Below are positions 17,278 to 27,451 of a stretch of 64,000 bases of DNA, piece by piece. A program made the position numbers and the translations under genes. Positions within the stretch are counted from its first letter, which is position 1. Each line of letters opens with the position of its first letter. Under the pieces are notes generated by a model that had not been told where the DNA came from, did no database searches, and was given only the letters and a program-made list of their open reading frames with translations. This DNA is from an uncultured Flavobacterium sp. (GTDB taxonomy: Bacteria; Bacteroidota; Bacteroidia; Flavobacteriales; Flavobacteriaceae), in NCBI GenBank assembly GCA_937773775.1, contig CALJVL010000012.1, forward strand, positions 30,297 through 94,296, written 5' to 3'.

Positions 17278-18774
17278 TTATAATGAAAACCAGGTGTTGA
17301 CCAATTCATCCTCAACTGGTCGCGACTGCTTATGTACAAACTCATTAGTGTCCCTGTTGTAATCATAATCCAAAGCCCAGCTTTTGTGGTTTTCTGCTAA
17401 TAATTTAATACTATTACAAACGAATTCAATTTCGGCTGTAGTAGTTGTAGGATGAACGGACATTCTAATCCAACCTGGCTTTCTAATCAAATCACCCAAG
17501 GTAATTTCGTCTATTAACTTATGTGAAGTTTCCTGGTCCACATGAAGTAGAAAATGTCCATATGTCCCTGCGCAACTACAACCCCCACGAGTCTGGATTC
17601 CAAATTTGTCGTTCAGTAATTTCACGCCCAAATTAAAATGTAAATCCTCAACATAAAAAGAGATTACTCCTAGTCTATCCTGGTGTTGCCCCGCAAGAAT
17701 TTTAATATTCAAAACATCTCCTAATTGAGCAAAGACATAATCAACGATTTCATGTTCTCGTTTCAAGATTTTATCAATTCCCATTTTTTCTTTCAACTGA
17801 ATAACAAGAGCTGTTTTAATTACTTGTAGAAAACCTGGTGTTCCGCCGTCTTCTCTATCTTCAATGTTATCGATATATTTATGTTCGCCCCAGGGATTTG
17901 TCCACGCAACTGTACCTCCGCCTGGATTATCAGGAACTAAGTTTTGATATAATTTTTTATTAAAAACCAATACTCCAGAAGTACCTGGCCCGCCAAGGAA
18001 TTTATGGGGAGAAAAGAAAATAGCATCCAAAAAACTTTCTGGATCTTCGGGATGCATGTCTATTTCCACATAGGGACCAGAACAAGCAAAATCGACAAAA
18101 CAGAGTCCGTTGTGTTGATGCATTACTTTTGCAGCTTCGTGGTATGGCGTTCTTAACCCAGTTACATTAGAACAAGAGGTTATCGAAGCAATTTTAAAGC
18201 TTCTTTCTTTATATTTTTCCAATAGTATCTCTAGATTTTCTATGCTGAATAAGCCGTCTTCAGTAGAAGGTATCACCTCAACATCAGCAATGGTTTCTAA
18301 CCAAGACGTTTGATTCGAATGGTGTTCCATATGCGAAATAAAAACAACTGGTCTTTTATCGGCAGGAATAGTTATAAAATCTTTGAGATTTTCTGGTACT
18401 TTCAATCCTAAAATACGCTGAAACTTATTGACCACACCGGTCATTCCTGTTCCATCGGTAATTAGAATATCATTTGCGCCAGCGTTTACATGATGTTTAA
18501 TAATGTGTCTCGCTTTGTGATATGCCTTAGTCATAGCTGTTCCGGAAATTGTCGTTTCCGTATGGGTATTGGCTACAAATGGTCCAAACTCATTCATCAA
18601 TTTTTCCTCTATCGGACGATACAGTCGACCGCTAGCAGTCCAGTCCGTATAAATTATTTTTTGTTCTCCGTAAGGGGAAACAAAATTCTGATTTATACCG
18701 ATGATGTTATTTCGAAACTGTTCGAAATAGAGTTCTAACTGAGTTGGGGCTTCTTTAACGGTCATGACATTCAT
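17278..18774 (-). CDS. Class V aminotransferase (cysteine desulfurase-like)
   Basis: This 498-residue PLP enzyme carries the class V lysine motif in FSPHKFLGGPGTSGVLV and a cofactor-contact histidine in SHMEHHSNQTSW. A later RGGCSCAGTYGH resembles the substrate-cysteine loop of cysteine desulfurases. It is about 90 residues longer than SufS/IscS, with extra C-terminal sequence, so it is probably not the housekeeping desulfurase. The substrate is unknown. It is monocistronic, converging with selO downstream and divergent from the broken PhoD-like gene upstream. Confidence 0.8.
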   Translation of the reverse strand: MNVMTVKEAPTQLELYFEQFRNNIIGINQNFVSPYGEQKIIYTDWTASGRLYRPIEEKLMNEFGPFVANTHTETTISGTAMTKAYHKARHIIKHHVNAGANDILITDGTGMTGVVNKFQRILGLKVPENLKDFITIPADKRPVVFISHMEHHSNQTSWLETIADVEVIPSTEDGLFSIENLEILLEKYKERSFKIASITSCSNVTGLRTPYHEAAKVMHQHNGLCFVDFACSGPYVEIDMHPEDPESFLDAIFFSPHKFLGGPGTSGVLVFNKKLYQNLVPDNPGGGTVAWTNPWGEHKYIDNIEDREDGGTPGFLQVIKTALVIQLKEKMGIDKILKREHEIVDYVFAQLGDVLNIKILAGQHQDRLGVISFYVEDLHFNLGVKLLNDKFGIQTRGGCSCAGTYGHFLLHVDQETSHKLIDEITLGDLIRKPGWIRMSVHPTTTTAEIEFVCNSIKLLAENHKSWALDYDYNRDTNEFVHKQSRPVEDELVNTWFSL

Positions 18775-18976
18775 TTATTAAAGTCCAAAGGTATTGATTT
18801 TTGGGGACTTAAAAATTGGAACTTTTATAATAAGACGTTTTTGAAAATCATCATTTTTAACGAGCTTGAATATATCCATCTAAATATTTAAAAATAAATT
18901 GACATTAAATTAAATTCTCTCAAAAAAGGATTCACTAATTTGCATCCAAAACAAAATCATACTTATCTAACGACAC

Positions 18977-20008
18977 ATGAAAAAAATCCTTTTATCTTTT
19001 AGTATTCTACTGTTTATCAATTGCAAAAGCATCTCAAATGCCGACCTGAATCCTAAGGAAAAGAACTCTAATCAATATACTATTGCTTTTGGCTCCTGTG
19101 ACAATCAAAGAATAAAGAATTAACTTTGGGAATCTATCGATGCAAATCATCCTTCCGTTTGGATTTGGGGTGGTGACAATGTCTACTCTGACACTGACGA
19201 CATGCAAGTTCTAAAAGCTAATTTTGCCATTCAAAAACAAGATTCAGCTTACCTGCATTTTATAAAAAATAAAGTAATCCTAGGAACTTGGGATGATCAT
19301 GATTTTGGTCTTAACGATGGTGGTCAAGAATACCGCTTTAAAAAAGAAAGCCAAAACTACTTATTTGATTTCTTAGATACTCCTAAAAATGCACCTGAAA
19401 GGAAACGAGATGGTGTTTATAATTCAAAAACAATAACTGTCAACAAACATCAAATAAAGATTATTATTCTCGACAGCCGTTATTTTAGAACGGAGCTCAC
19501 TAAATCAAAAGACCCAAACAAAAGGTTTCAGCCCAATGTTAATGGTGAAGGAACTATATTAGGAAAAGAACAATGGCGATGGCTGGAAAAAGAACTTCAG
19601 TCCTCAAAGGCCGATTTTAATGTAATTGTAAGTAGTGTACAATTTGTATCTGACAAGCATGGCTTTGAATGTTGGGGGAATTTTCCTCATGAAGTGGATA
19701 AATTAGAAAAACTGATTGTTTCTTCTAAAGCCAAAGGGACTTTTATTGTTTCAGGAGATCGCCATATTGCTTTATTCTCTAGTAAGAAAGTACCTCAGCT
19801 TCCCTACCCTTTAATTGATTTTACGTCAAGCGGACTTACGCATACCTACGCCGCTTTTTCAGGAGAAGAAAATCCATATTTACAGGGAGAAGTAGTCAAA
19901 GAATTAAACTTCGGAATTTTAAAATTCGATTTCGATGCTCACAGTGTCCAAATGGAAATTCGAGGAAAAAAAAATAAGCTTCTACAACAACACATTCAAA
20001 ACTACTAA
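18977..20008 (+). pseudogene. PhoD-like phosphatase, broken by an in-frame TAA
   Basis: The frame begins with a lipoprotein-type signal (MKKILLSFSILLFINC) and encodes an alkaline phosphatase D-like metallophosphatase. Metal-site segments are IAFGSCDNQR, WIWGGDNVYSDTDDM, LGTWDDHDFGLNDGG and VSGDRHIALF. Codon 49 is TAA (19121-19123). Relatives have a proline or polar residue before LW here, so the ancestral codon is uncertain, though CAA is one simple source. The downstream ATG at 19202 lies after the first metal ligands, so a restarted protein would be non-functional. The frame is otherwise intact over 343 codons, implying recent loss. Confidence 0.85.
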
Positions 20009-20022
20009 AAAAACTAAATTTC

Positions 20023-20060
20023 AAAACCCTCTCAAAGTTCAACTCTGAGAGGGTTTTTTA
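20023..20060 (+). terminator. Rho-independent terminator
   Basis: AAAACCCTCTCA (20023-20034) pairs with TGAGAGGGTTTT (20046-20057) and a T-run follows. The A-rich left arm means it can also act on the convergent minus-strand gene. Confidence 0.85.
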
Positions 20061-20079
20061 AATATTAAAACTAGCAAGA

Positions 20080-20661
20080 TTACAAATCAAATCCTACTGA
20101 AAATTGCCAAACACGATTATGCGCTCTGTTAGTATCATACAAATCGCCTAAGCCTAAATGATAACGTACTCCTAAACTTATTCCAGAATCAGTTTTAAAA
20201 CCACCTCCAAAATTCATTCCCCAATCAAAATTGTTTGGATCATATTGTTGCGAACTATTAAACAAACCTTCATACTCTTCTTTATTAGAAATTGCTAATC
20301 CTATCTGTGGACCTGCTTCTAAAAAGAAGTTTCTGGAAGGATATGCTTTAAGCATCAAAGGTAAATTGATATAATCTAATTTTTGGGTAAACGTTCCATT
20401 AGCATCCTTTATCTCATATCCTTGTTGCGAATACAATAATTCAGGTTGAATAGAAAAGCTTTCGCTAATAAAAGATTCTCCATAAACTCCTATGTGAAAT
20501 CCATGACGTTGTCCTGTTTCCCCACTGCCATCGTAATTTACTGCGGCCAGACTATATCCTCCTTTTATCCCAGCATTTGATTTAGGTGTTGTATTGTCCT
20601 GTGCATTCATCATTGGCATTACGCCAAGAAATAATGCTATTGTTAAATATTTGATTTTCAT
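20080..20661 (-). CDS. Outer-membrane beta-barrel protein (PorT-like)
   Basis: The 193-residue protein has a signal peptide (MKIKYLTIALFLGVMPMMNAQ) and about eight amphipathic strands with aromatic girdles (GIKGGYSLAAVNYDG, FHIGVYGE, NFFLEAGPQIGLAI, WQFSVGFDL). This matches the OMP_b-brl_2 family of small flavobacterial barrels. The terminal F/L ending is typical for outer-membrane insertion. It is the last gene of a minus-strand trio with a secreted metalloprotease and a lipoprotein, 37 bases after the protease. The exact function is unknown. Confidence 0.75.
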   Translation of the reverse strand: MKIKYLTIALFLGVMPMMNAQDNTTPKSNAGIKGGYSLAAVNYDGSGETGQRHGFHIGVYGESFISESFSIQPELLYSQQGYEIKDANGTFTQKLDYINLPLMLKAYPSRNFFLEAGPQIGLAISNKEEYEGLFNSSQQYDPNNFDWGMNFGGGFKTDSGISLGVRYHLGLGDLYDTNRAHNRVWQFSVGFDL

Positions 20662-20698
20662 AATTTCACTTTTTTCTGTCGATTTACTTTAATCTTTC

Positions 20699-21475
20699 TT
20701 ATTTTCCTCCGTTTGCACGAAGGTCTGCGATGCATTGTGCATCTAATTGTGGTGACGATCCTCCTGAAACCATATCGGAAATCCCGCCTCCTGACTCTAC
20801 CATCCAATACATTAAACAGGTCTTCACATTGCAGTGTTTTTCATTTTCTGTATCTTCATGATCGCTTTGCAGAGCCGAACCTAAGTTGGTCAATCCTAGA
20901 ATATGTCCAAACTCATGTTTGATTACAGTTGTTTCCACAAGGCTTCTACTTGGTTCAAGAGGACTATCACTTAAACCTTGAATTGTCTCTTCATAAATAA
21001 CAAAAGAAGTGTTTCTATAAGCTGTACCTAAAACAACTCCAGTATCAGTATTACTAGCTGATTCTCCATCTACAAAAAATGCCCAAACCGCTATCTTGTC
21101 GGCTGAATTGTATTTGGTTCTATTGGCATCTTCAATTGCAACAATATCTTGATTCGTATACCTAGCTTTTCCTGGTGAAGCAATTGCTCTTTTGACAACA
21201 GTAATTCCTCCAGGTTTGTATGTTCTAGCATTCAGAAAAGAAACAAAATTATTGACAGAGGCAGCTGATGGCTCAAGTCCATCTACATATACCAATTCTA
21301 CAACCATACTTGTAAAAGCGTCATCAGATAACAAGTCATTCGCAGAGCTTCCTGTTGCTTTTTGATTATTACTTTTTAGATTTCCTTCCGTCGAGATATC
21401 GTTTGTGCTATTCTCTTTCGAACAAGAAACTAGTAGTAAAATAGCCAGCGTTAATAGTGCAATTCCTTTTTTCAT
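20699..21475 (-). CDS. Secreted zinc metalloprotease lipoprotein
   Basis: The 258-residue protein has a lipoprotein signal (lipobox LLVSC, C18). The zinc-binding motif HEFGHILGL (H187, E188, H191) is followed by CLMYW, which can provide the Met-turn of metzincins. The third ligand is not the usual histidine six residues on, so it may be a variant metzincin in which N197 or D205 takes that place; this is inference. It would be anchored on the cell envelope and digest proteins outside. It sits between a beta-barrel protein and another lipoprotein in one operon. Confidence 0.75.
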   Translation of the reverse strand: MKKGIALLTLAILLLVSCSKENSTNDISTEGNLKSNNQKATGSSANDLLSDDAFTSMVVELVYVDGLEPSAASVNNFVSFLNARTYKPGGITVVKRAIASPGKARYTNQDIVAIEDANRTKYNSADKIAVWAFFVDGESASNTDTGVVLGTAYRNTSFVIYEETIQGLSDSPLEPSRSLVETTVIKHEFGHILGLTNLGSALQSDHEDTENEKHCNVKTCLMYWMVESGGGISDMVSGGSSPQLDAQCIADLRANGGK

Positions 21476-21564
21476 TTTATTTTTTTTCTGAATTAAATTT
21501 AAAGTACAGCAACTCTTTCTAGTTGCTGTACTCTAAACAAATTATTTAAACCAAACCATTCACT

Positions 21565-22608
21565 TTAAATTTGTTTCAACACTACGGTTACTGCAGCGTT
21601 CGTTTTGCTTTGCAATGAGATTGATGAAGCGTTAAAGCTTGTTACTTTCCAAGTATTATTTAATAAATTGAAAGACGCATTACCCGAAAAATTCAACTTC
21701 AAGAAAACATCTAGTTCTGAACTTACTTCATATGCTCCAGTTGCTGCTGTGCTTAAAGTATTTACTACCTTAATGGACATGTCGTTAGCAAAATCGATTG
21801 TAAAACCCTGGTAATCGTTTGCTTTTTCAACTCCCGCACTTACAAATGAGTCTACTTTGAACTTTCCGTTAACCAATATCATTTCTAATTTTTTTCCATT
21901 CTCAGCTGCTTCTGACATTGTCGCTTCAGTTTTAAGAGAAGCATTAATCGCTGCCTGAAATTCAGCATCACTCGAAACTGTACTTTCCGTACCATCAATA
22001 AACGTTACCGTCATTGGGTAATTTACAGAAAACAACTCCGTACTGCTTACATTAGACATATACGTATATAATTGTTGTTCGGATGTGATAACTATACTTC
22101 CCGTTTGTTCTGAACTTAAATTATAAGTTAAAATGGTAATAGGAAAGTTAACATTGATAGAAGAAATGGCGCCTTCTCCTGATGCCTCTGCAGACGAACA
22201 AGCAGTAAGAATAGCATTGTATTCTGTTTGATTGTTGACGACAACTTCAGTATAGTTGCTCAATTTAACTTTTAAAGGAAATTGAAGCGTTACTGAATCT
22301 TGATCATTGTTATATTCACCCAAAATAGAGATAACTTGCGAGTAACTGAATTGAGTAAACAGATTCACTTTAACTCCGTTCACTGTTGCTACTACAGGCA
22401 ACACAATCGAAGAACAAGAAGCACCATCAATAAAATCATCAAATGAACCATCATACATTGAAGTACGTTTCATATTATTGGTCGTTGTTGAGTTTGCAGC
22501 ATTCGTATTTGGCTTTTGACCTTGTACATCATCTACTTCGCTTTGACAGGATGTAAAACCTAATATTGACATCAATGCGATTCCGGTAATAGTTCTTAAA
22601 TTTTTCAT
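21565..22608 (-). CDS. Large lipoprotein of unknown function
   Basis: The 347-residue product has a lipoprotein signal ending FTSC (C20), a Ser/Thr/Asn-rich linker (about 36-50) and then a beta-rich region with internally similar segments. FPLKVKLSNYTEVVVNNQTEYNAI and YPMTVTFIDGTESTVSSDAEFQAAI look like two copies of one unit. The mature protein is probably surface-exposed. It is the first gene of the minus-strand trio, 89 bases from the metalloprotease, suggesting a joint role at the cell surface. No named domain is recognised. Confidence 0.65.
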   Translation of the reverse strand: MKNLRTITGIALMSILGFTSCQSEVDDVQGQKPNTNAANSTTTNNMKRTSMYDGSFDDFIDGASCSSIVLPVVATVNGVKVNLFTQFSYSQVISILGEYNNDQDSVTLQFPLKVKLSNYTEVVVNNQTEYNAILTACSSAEASGEGAISSINVNFPITILTYNLSSEQTGSIVITSEQQLYTYMSNVSSTELFSVNYPMTVTFIDGTESTVSSDAEFQAAINASLKTEATMSEAAENGKKLEMILVNGKFKVDSFVSAGVEKANDYQGFTIDFANDMSIKVVNTLSTAATGAYEVSSELDVFLKLNFSGNASFNLLNNTWKVTSFNASSISLQSKTNAAVTVVLKQI

Positions 22609-22938
22609 GTTTAATATTTTTATGTTTTCTAAGCGATGCTATAAACGCCTTTCTGATAGTAAGACAACCAATCTTCTTTCTACCCCACCCTCATTTTAAA
22701 ATAAAAAAGATTTTTTTAAAAGTCGAAAGTAAATCTTCTCTCAAAAAAACATCCCCGCTTATAAATAGTGCTTGAATCAATAACTCTATATTATTACAAA
22801 AATAACATTTGAAAACCAATAAACGACTAAAATGCTTGATACTACTACCAAATCATAAATAGGACTATTTAAATAATTGTCCTTGTTCTATTAAAAAACA
22901 TTTACTTTTACCAACTACTTAAAATGAATTGGTATTAA
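22609..22938. other. Divergent intergenic region
   Basis: This region separates the surface-protein trio from the ECF sigma operon and must hold both promoters. I see no clear TAnnTTTG box before the sigma gene, which would fit control by an alternative sigma factor. No gene or repeat is visible. Confidence 0.4.
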
Positions 22939-23454
22939 ATGATCGACAATAAAACTAATCTTTGTGAGGAAACTCACTTTAATGACTTTTACATCAAAAA
23001 TGTAAAGTCGGCTACGAATTTTGCATATTACAAATGTGGGGATAGTGATGCCGCTTTAGATTTAGTTCAAGATGCCTTTACTAAAATATGGGAGAATTGT
23101 TCCAAAATTGATTTTACAAAAGTAAAAACCTATTTACTCACCACTGTAAATAATTTATTTCTAAATACTATAAAGCATAATAAAGTAGTTCTCGCTTACG
23201 CCAAAGAGACTCCTAATCTTGACACAAACAATCAAAGTCCAGAATACTTATTGGAGGAAGAAGAATTTAAACTAAAACTGCAACATGCAATTTCTTCATT
23301 GACCGAAGCGCAGCGCGAAGTGTTTTTGATGAATCGCATTGACGGAAAAAAATACAGAGAAATTGCCGATATTTTAGGTATATCACAAAAAGCAGTAGAA
23401 AAAAGAATGTCGGGCGCCTTGAAAACATTAAAAGGGCAAATCGAAAACATATAA
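22939..23454 (+). CDS. ECF RNA polymerase sigma factor (FecI-like)
   Basis: The 171-residue protein has the two sigma-70 helical domains of extracytoplasmic-function factors: region 2 around AALDLVQDAFTKIWENC (about 36-55) and region 4 with AQREVFLMNRIDGKKYREIA and a helix-turn-helix ILGISQKAVEKRMSGAL. It would direct RNA polymerase to the downstream receptor operon when released by the FecR-like protein. A 62-base gap separates it from fecR. The gene order sigma-FecR-receptor is the classic Bacteroidota cell-surface signalling unit. Confidence 0.88.
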   Translation: MIDNKTNLCEETHFNDFYIKNVKSATNFAYYKCGDSDAALDLVQDAFTKIWENCSKIDFTKVKTYLLTTVNNLFLNTIKHNKVVLAYAKETPNLDTNNQSPEYLLEEEEFKLKLQHAISSLTEAQREVFLMNRIDGKKYREIADILGISQKAVEKRMSGALKTLKGQIENI

Positions 23455-23516
23455 ATAATTGATTCGAAGTAGGGCAAACTGTCAATGAGTTGTCCTGCTA
23501 GTATAGAGTTCTAAAA

Positions 23517-24431
23517 ATGAAAAAAGAAAAAGAAATATTAAAATGGCTAAATGGCGATCTTTCCAGTGAGGAAATTGAGGATTTAAAGAAATCCGAAAGT
23601 TTTGAAACACTTGAAAAAATCGCACATTACGCATCCAACATGGAAACTCCAAAAGTGGATGCAGAAGCAGCCTTAGATCAATTTAAAGCTCGAAATAAAA
23701 CTAAAAAAGAAACTAAAGTTAGAAGTTTAAACTTCAAAACACTTTATGGAGTAGCTGCGGCATTGGTAGTACTATTAACTAGTGCTTATTTCTTGTTTTA
23801 CGCTACTTCAACTTCATTTGAAACTCAGATAGCGCAAACAAAAACATTCCAACTTCCAGATGATTCTGAAGTAGTATTAAATGCATCTTCAAAAATAACG
23901 TACAATGAAAGAAAGTGGGCTAAAAAACGCGCATTGACTTTGGAAGGAGAAGCCTATTTCCAAGTTAAAAAAGGACAAACATTTAGTGTAAATACCACCG
24001 ATGGTATCGTAAAAGTACTAGGAACCCATTTTAATGTAAAACAACGCAAGAATTATTTTGAAGTGAGTTGTTTTGAAGGTTTAGTTAGCGTAACCCATAA
24101 AAACGAAACGATAAAATTACCAGCAGGAAAAACCTTTCGATTGATTAATGACACTATGGAAGCCGTCGCCGAGTCAAACGCAGAAAATCCTTCTTGGATG
24201 CAGCAGGAGTCAAGTTTTGACCGTATTCCGTTAGATCAGGTGATTGCAGAACTACAGCGCCAATACGATATTAAAATAAAAACGGAAGGCGTTGACACTT
24301 CAAAATTGTTTACAGGAAGTTTTACCCATAAAGATAAAAAAATAGCGCTCGATGCGATTACCATTCCGCTTAAACTAAGTTATAAACTAGAAGGCAAAAC
24401 CGTTATATTTTACAACTATGGAGTTAAATAA
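23517..24431 (+). CDS. FecR-family anti-sigma/signal transducer
   Basis: The 304-residue protein has an N-terminal cytoplasmic anti-sigma part, one membrane helix (about 76-95, LYGVAAALVVLLTSAYFLF) and a periplasmic FecR domain (TKTFQLPDDSEVVLNASS, LEGEAYFQVKKGQTFSV, VLGTHFNVK), followed by a DUF4974-like C-terminus. It senses the substrate-loaded receptor and controls the sigma factor. Its end overlaps the receptor gene start by 14 bases, indicating coupled translation. Confidence 0.88.
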   Translation: MKKEKEILKWLNGDLSSEEIEDLKKSESFETLEKIAHYASNMETPKVDAEAALDQFKARNKTKKETKVRSLNFKTLYGVAAALVVLLTSAYFLFYATSTSFETQIAQTKTFQLPDDSEVVLNASSKITYNERKWAKKRALTLEGEAYFQVKKGQTFSVNTTDGIVKVLGTHFNVKQRKNYFEVSCFEGLVSVTHKNETIKLPAGKTFRLINDTMEAVAESNAENPSWMQQESSFDRIPLDQVIAELQRQYDIKIKTEGVDTSKLFTGSFTHKDKKIALDAITIPLKLSYKLEGKTVIFYNYGVK

Positions 24432-26946
24432 ATACTTACTTTATTTACTGCTATTTATAACAAGTATAACCCATGCCCAAAAAGCAACTGATAAAATACC
24501 GCTAACAGCTATTATAAGTTCGATAGAGCAACAGTTTGATGTAAAATTCTCTTATGCCGTCGAAGATGTAGCCGGAATTTCAATCGAAAAACCCTTAGCT
24601 ACTCTAACGCTAAAAGAAACAATAGATTACCTCAACTCTAAAGTGCTTTTAAACTTTAAAGCCTTAGATAATCGCTATGTAACCGTTTCTGTACTTAATA
24701 AAACAATTCCAGTTTGTGGTACTGTCATTTCAGAAGAATTAAAAACGCCTCTTGCTGGCACTACAATACGCATAGGAAACACAATTACAACAACCAATAA
24801 AAATGGTTTCTTTACGATTCCTACTGTTCCAATAACCGAAACAATTTCAATTTCTTATCTTGGTTATGAAACAAAACAGTATACAGCCAATCAGTTATTC
24901 TCAACTAGCGAGAACTGTAAAAAACTGTTTTTAAAAACTAGTAATGAAGAACTCAATCAGGTATTGATTAATGTGTACTTGACACCAGGTTTACAAAAAT
25001 ACTTAGATGGAAGCACGGTTTTGAACACAAAGAAATTCGGAATTTTACCTGGATTAATTGAGCCAGACGTGTTGCAATCAATACAAGCATTACCTGGAGT
25101 CGAAAGCACCAATGAAAGTATTGCTAATATCAATGTGCGCGGAGGCACAAACGACCAAAATTTAATGATTTGGGACAATATAAAAATGTACCATTCGGGT
25201 CATTTCTTCGGACTCATATCTGCCTATAATCCCAATACAACCAATAAGGTAATTGTCACTAAAAACGGAACTAGCGCGGAATATAGTGACGGCGTTTCCA
25301 GCACTATCAATATGTTTACCAATGATAAAGTAAATCCTACTTTTTCAGGAGGTGCAGGAATTAATGGTATCAACACCGATACTTTTTTGACTATTCCCTT
25401 AGCTAAAAACTTAGAAATTGATATTTCTGGCAGGCGTTCCGTAACAGATCTTTTTGGCACGCCTACTTTCACCAACTATTACAAACGAAGTTTTCAGGAT
25501 AGTGAGATAAATGCTGACAACAATCAAAACAACACCACATCCGACTTCTATTTTTATGATTATACTGCCAAAATTCTTTTTGATCTGAATGAAAAACACC
25601 AGTTCAGAGCCAATCTCATTGCTATTAATAACGAATTGGATTACGCAGAATATAATTCGAATGGCAGTAATTCAGAAAACAAAGCCAGTACACTTTCGCA
25701 AAAGAATATTGGGTATGGTGGAAACTGGAAAGCACAGTGGAATCCTAAATTCGGTACAAACCTCATCAGTTATTTTTCTAAATACAATATCGATGCTACC
25801 GACCTTAGAATAGAAACGGACCAACGGCAAACCGAAGCCAATGAAGTTCTGGAAACCGGCCTAAAGCTGAATGCACATTACAATGCTACCCAATACTTCA
25901 ACCTATTAGCAGGATATGAGTTTAATGAAACAGGAATGCTCAACCAGACTACCGTTAGCGCTCCATCCTACTCTAGCACTAAGAAAGATGTTTTGGACAA
26001 ACACGGTCTTTTTGCCGAAGGAGAATACCATAAAAACAACACCTATTTTAGAGTTGGTGTTCGCTTAAATTATTTTCAAAAGTTTGAAGAGATATTGGTT
26101 GAACCAAGGATAAACATCAGACAACAGCTATCTAGCGAATTTGCATTAAAACTGGAAGGTGAATTTAAAAACCAAACTGCAACTCAAATTATCGATTTTG
26201 AAGATGATTTTTTGGGCGTCGAAAAAAGACGTTGGGTATTAGTTAATAATGAAAGTATTCCCATCGCTACCAGCAAACAAGGATCGTTTGGAATGGAATT
26301 CAACAAAAACAAACTCAATGTCGATCTAACGGGTTTTTACAAAATAGTGGATGGTATAACCGCTTCGAATCAGGGTTTTTATAATAATTTTCAATACAAA
26401 AAAGCGTATGGTAGTTACACCGCAAAAGGAATTGAATTTTTGGCGAATAGGACTTCGGGGCAATTTAGTACCTGGGTAAGTTACACCTTCAGTATAAACG
26501 ATTATCAGTTTGACAGCTTCACTCCTTCTGAGTTCCCAAATAACACTGATATTAGACATTCTACCTCTTTTGGAATCAACTATGACATCAACAGTAATTT
26601 CAAAGTCTCTCTTGGTGGAATTTGGAGAAATGGACAGCCTTATACCATACCTCTTGAAGGAAATGAAACGGTACAAAACGGCAATACGACAATGGTGAAT
26701 TATGATTCCCCAAACAGCCAAAACCTCGATGCCTTTATGCGACTGGATGCTTCGCTGAGTTATAACTTCAATTTCACTACTGGCATAAAAGGAATTTTAC
26801 GTGCAGGGATAATTAATATCACCGACCAAGACAACGTAATAAATCGCTATTACAAAGTAGATCCCAGCGATTCTAAAAACACAGTCCAAGTAAACAACAA
26901 ATCCCTAGGCATGACCCCTAATGTCAGTTTTAGAGTGAATTTTTAA
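24418..26946 (+). CDS. TonB-dependent receptor of FecA type (STN, CarboxypepD_reg-like, plug, barrel)
   Basis: The 842-residue receptor has a short signal peptide (ending THA), an N-terminal secretin/TonB short domain for signalling to FecR (PLTAIISSIEQQFDVKFSYA), a carboxypeptidase-regulatory-like beta domain (about 100-160), a plug (NINVRGGTNDQNLMIWDNI) and a C-terminal beta-barrel ending VSFRVNF. It imports a large substrate across the outer membrane using TonB energy and signals its presence inward. The substrate is unclear; no SusD-like partner follows, which favours a siderophore- or metal-type ligand or a peptide over a glycan. Confidence 0.85.
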   Translation: MELNKYLLYLLLFITSITHAQKATDKIPLTAIISSIEQQFDVKFSYAVEDVAGISIEKPLATLTLKETIDYLNSKVLLNFKALDNRYVTVSVLNKTIPVCGTVISEELKTPLAGTTIRIGNTITTTNKNGFFTIPTVPITETISISYLGYETKQYTANQLFSTSENCKKLFLKTSNEELNQVLINVYLTPGLQKYLDGSTVLNTKKFGILPGLIEPDVLQSIQALPGVESTNESIANINVRGGTNDQNLMIWDNIKMYHSGHFFGLISAYNPNTTNKVIVTKNGTSAEYSDGVSSTINMFTNDKVNPTFSGGAGINGINTDTFLTIPLAKNLEIDISGRRSVTDLFGTPTFTNYYKRSFQDSEINADNNQNNTTSDFYFYDYTAKILFDLNEKHQFRANLIAINNELDYAEYNSNGSNSENKASTLSQKNIGYGGNWKAQWNPKFGTNLISYFSKYNIDATDLRIETDQRQTEANEVLETGLKLNAHYNATQYFNLLAGYEFNETGMLNQTTVSAPSYSSTKKDVLDKHGLFAEGEYHKNNTYFRVGVRLNYFQKFEEILVEPRINIRQQLSSEFALKLEGEFKNQTATQIIDFEDDFLGVEKRRWVLVNNESIPIATSKQGSFGMEFNKNKLNVDLTGFYKIVDGITASNQGFYNNFQYKKAYGSYTAKGIEFLANRTSGQFSTWVSYTFSINDYQFDSFTPSEFPNNTDIRHSTSFGINYDINSNFKVSLGGIWRNGQPYTIPLEGNETVQNGNTTMVNYDSPNSQNLDAFMRLDASLSYNFNFTTGIKGILRAGIINITDQDNVINRYYKVDPSDSKNTVQVNNKSLGMTPNVSFRVNF

Positions 26947-27221
26947 GCAAAAACAGTATTGTTCTTTATTCCTATTAACCATTATTATAAGAATAGTACT
27001 AAAAAAAAGGCTATTATTGCAAAAAAAATCTATATCTTCGATAGAAGTTCCGTTTCAAATAGCGACGATCCAACCTAATTTGTTTGTTTGTATAGTAGCT
27101 ATTTTATGATGATTATAGACGAGTTGCTAGTCATTATAAAGTTCTTAATATTTATTATTTTAACTTTTTAAATAAAATTCGACTTCTAATTAATAATAAA
27201 CTATTACTAAAAAATATAAAT

Positions 27222-27407
27222 ATGGATTACTTCTTTACAGGTTTATTTGCTTTGGCAGCATTTTACAGTATAAAAAATGTGAAAACAAAGAAAATGAAAC
27301 AGATTTATATTGGACTATATACTTCACTATTTATTATTGGATTTGCTTATTTTTCCGGAGAGCACCTAGGAGAAGCCATTTACCATTTAACTCATTCCAA
27401 TCAGTAA
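27222..27407 (+). CDS. Small membrane protein, 61 residues
   Basis: Two hydrophobic segments are visible (about 3-18 and 27-46) separated by a basic loop (KNVKTKKMKQ). I do not recognise a family. It stands alone in a region otherwise rich in gene relics, so its expression is uncertain. Confidence 0.5.
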   Translation: MDYFFTGLFALAAFYSIKNVKTKKMKQIYIGLYTSLFIIGFAYFSGEHLGEAIYHLTHSNQ

Positions 27408-27451
27408 AATAATTAATTCTTCCAATAAAAAAACTAAAAATTATTGGAAAA

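Noticed and set aside
26326..26721. 131-residue minus-strand frame inside the TonB receptor
   Set aside because: It is a shadow of the receptor gene; composition and lack of signals do not support a real gene.
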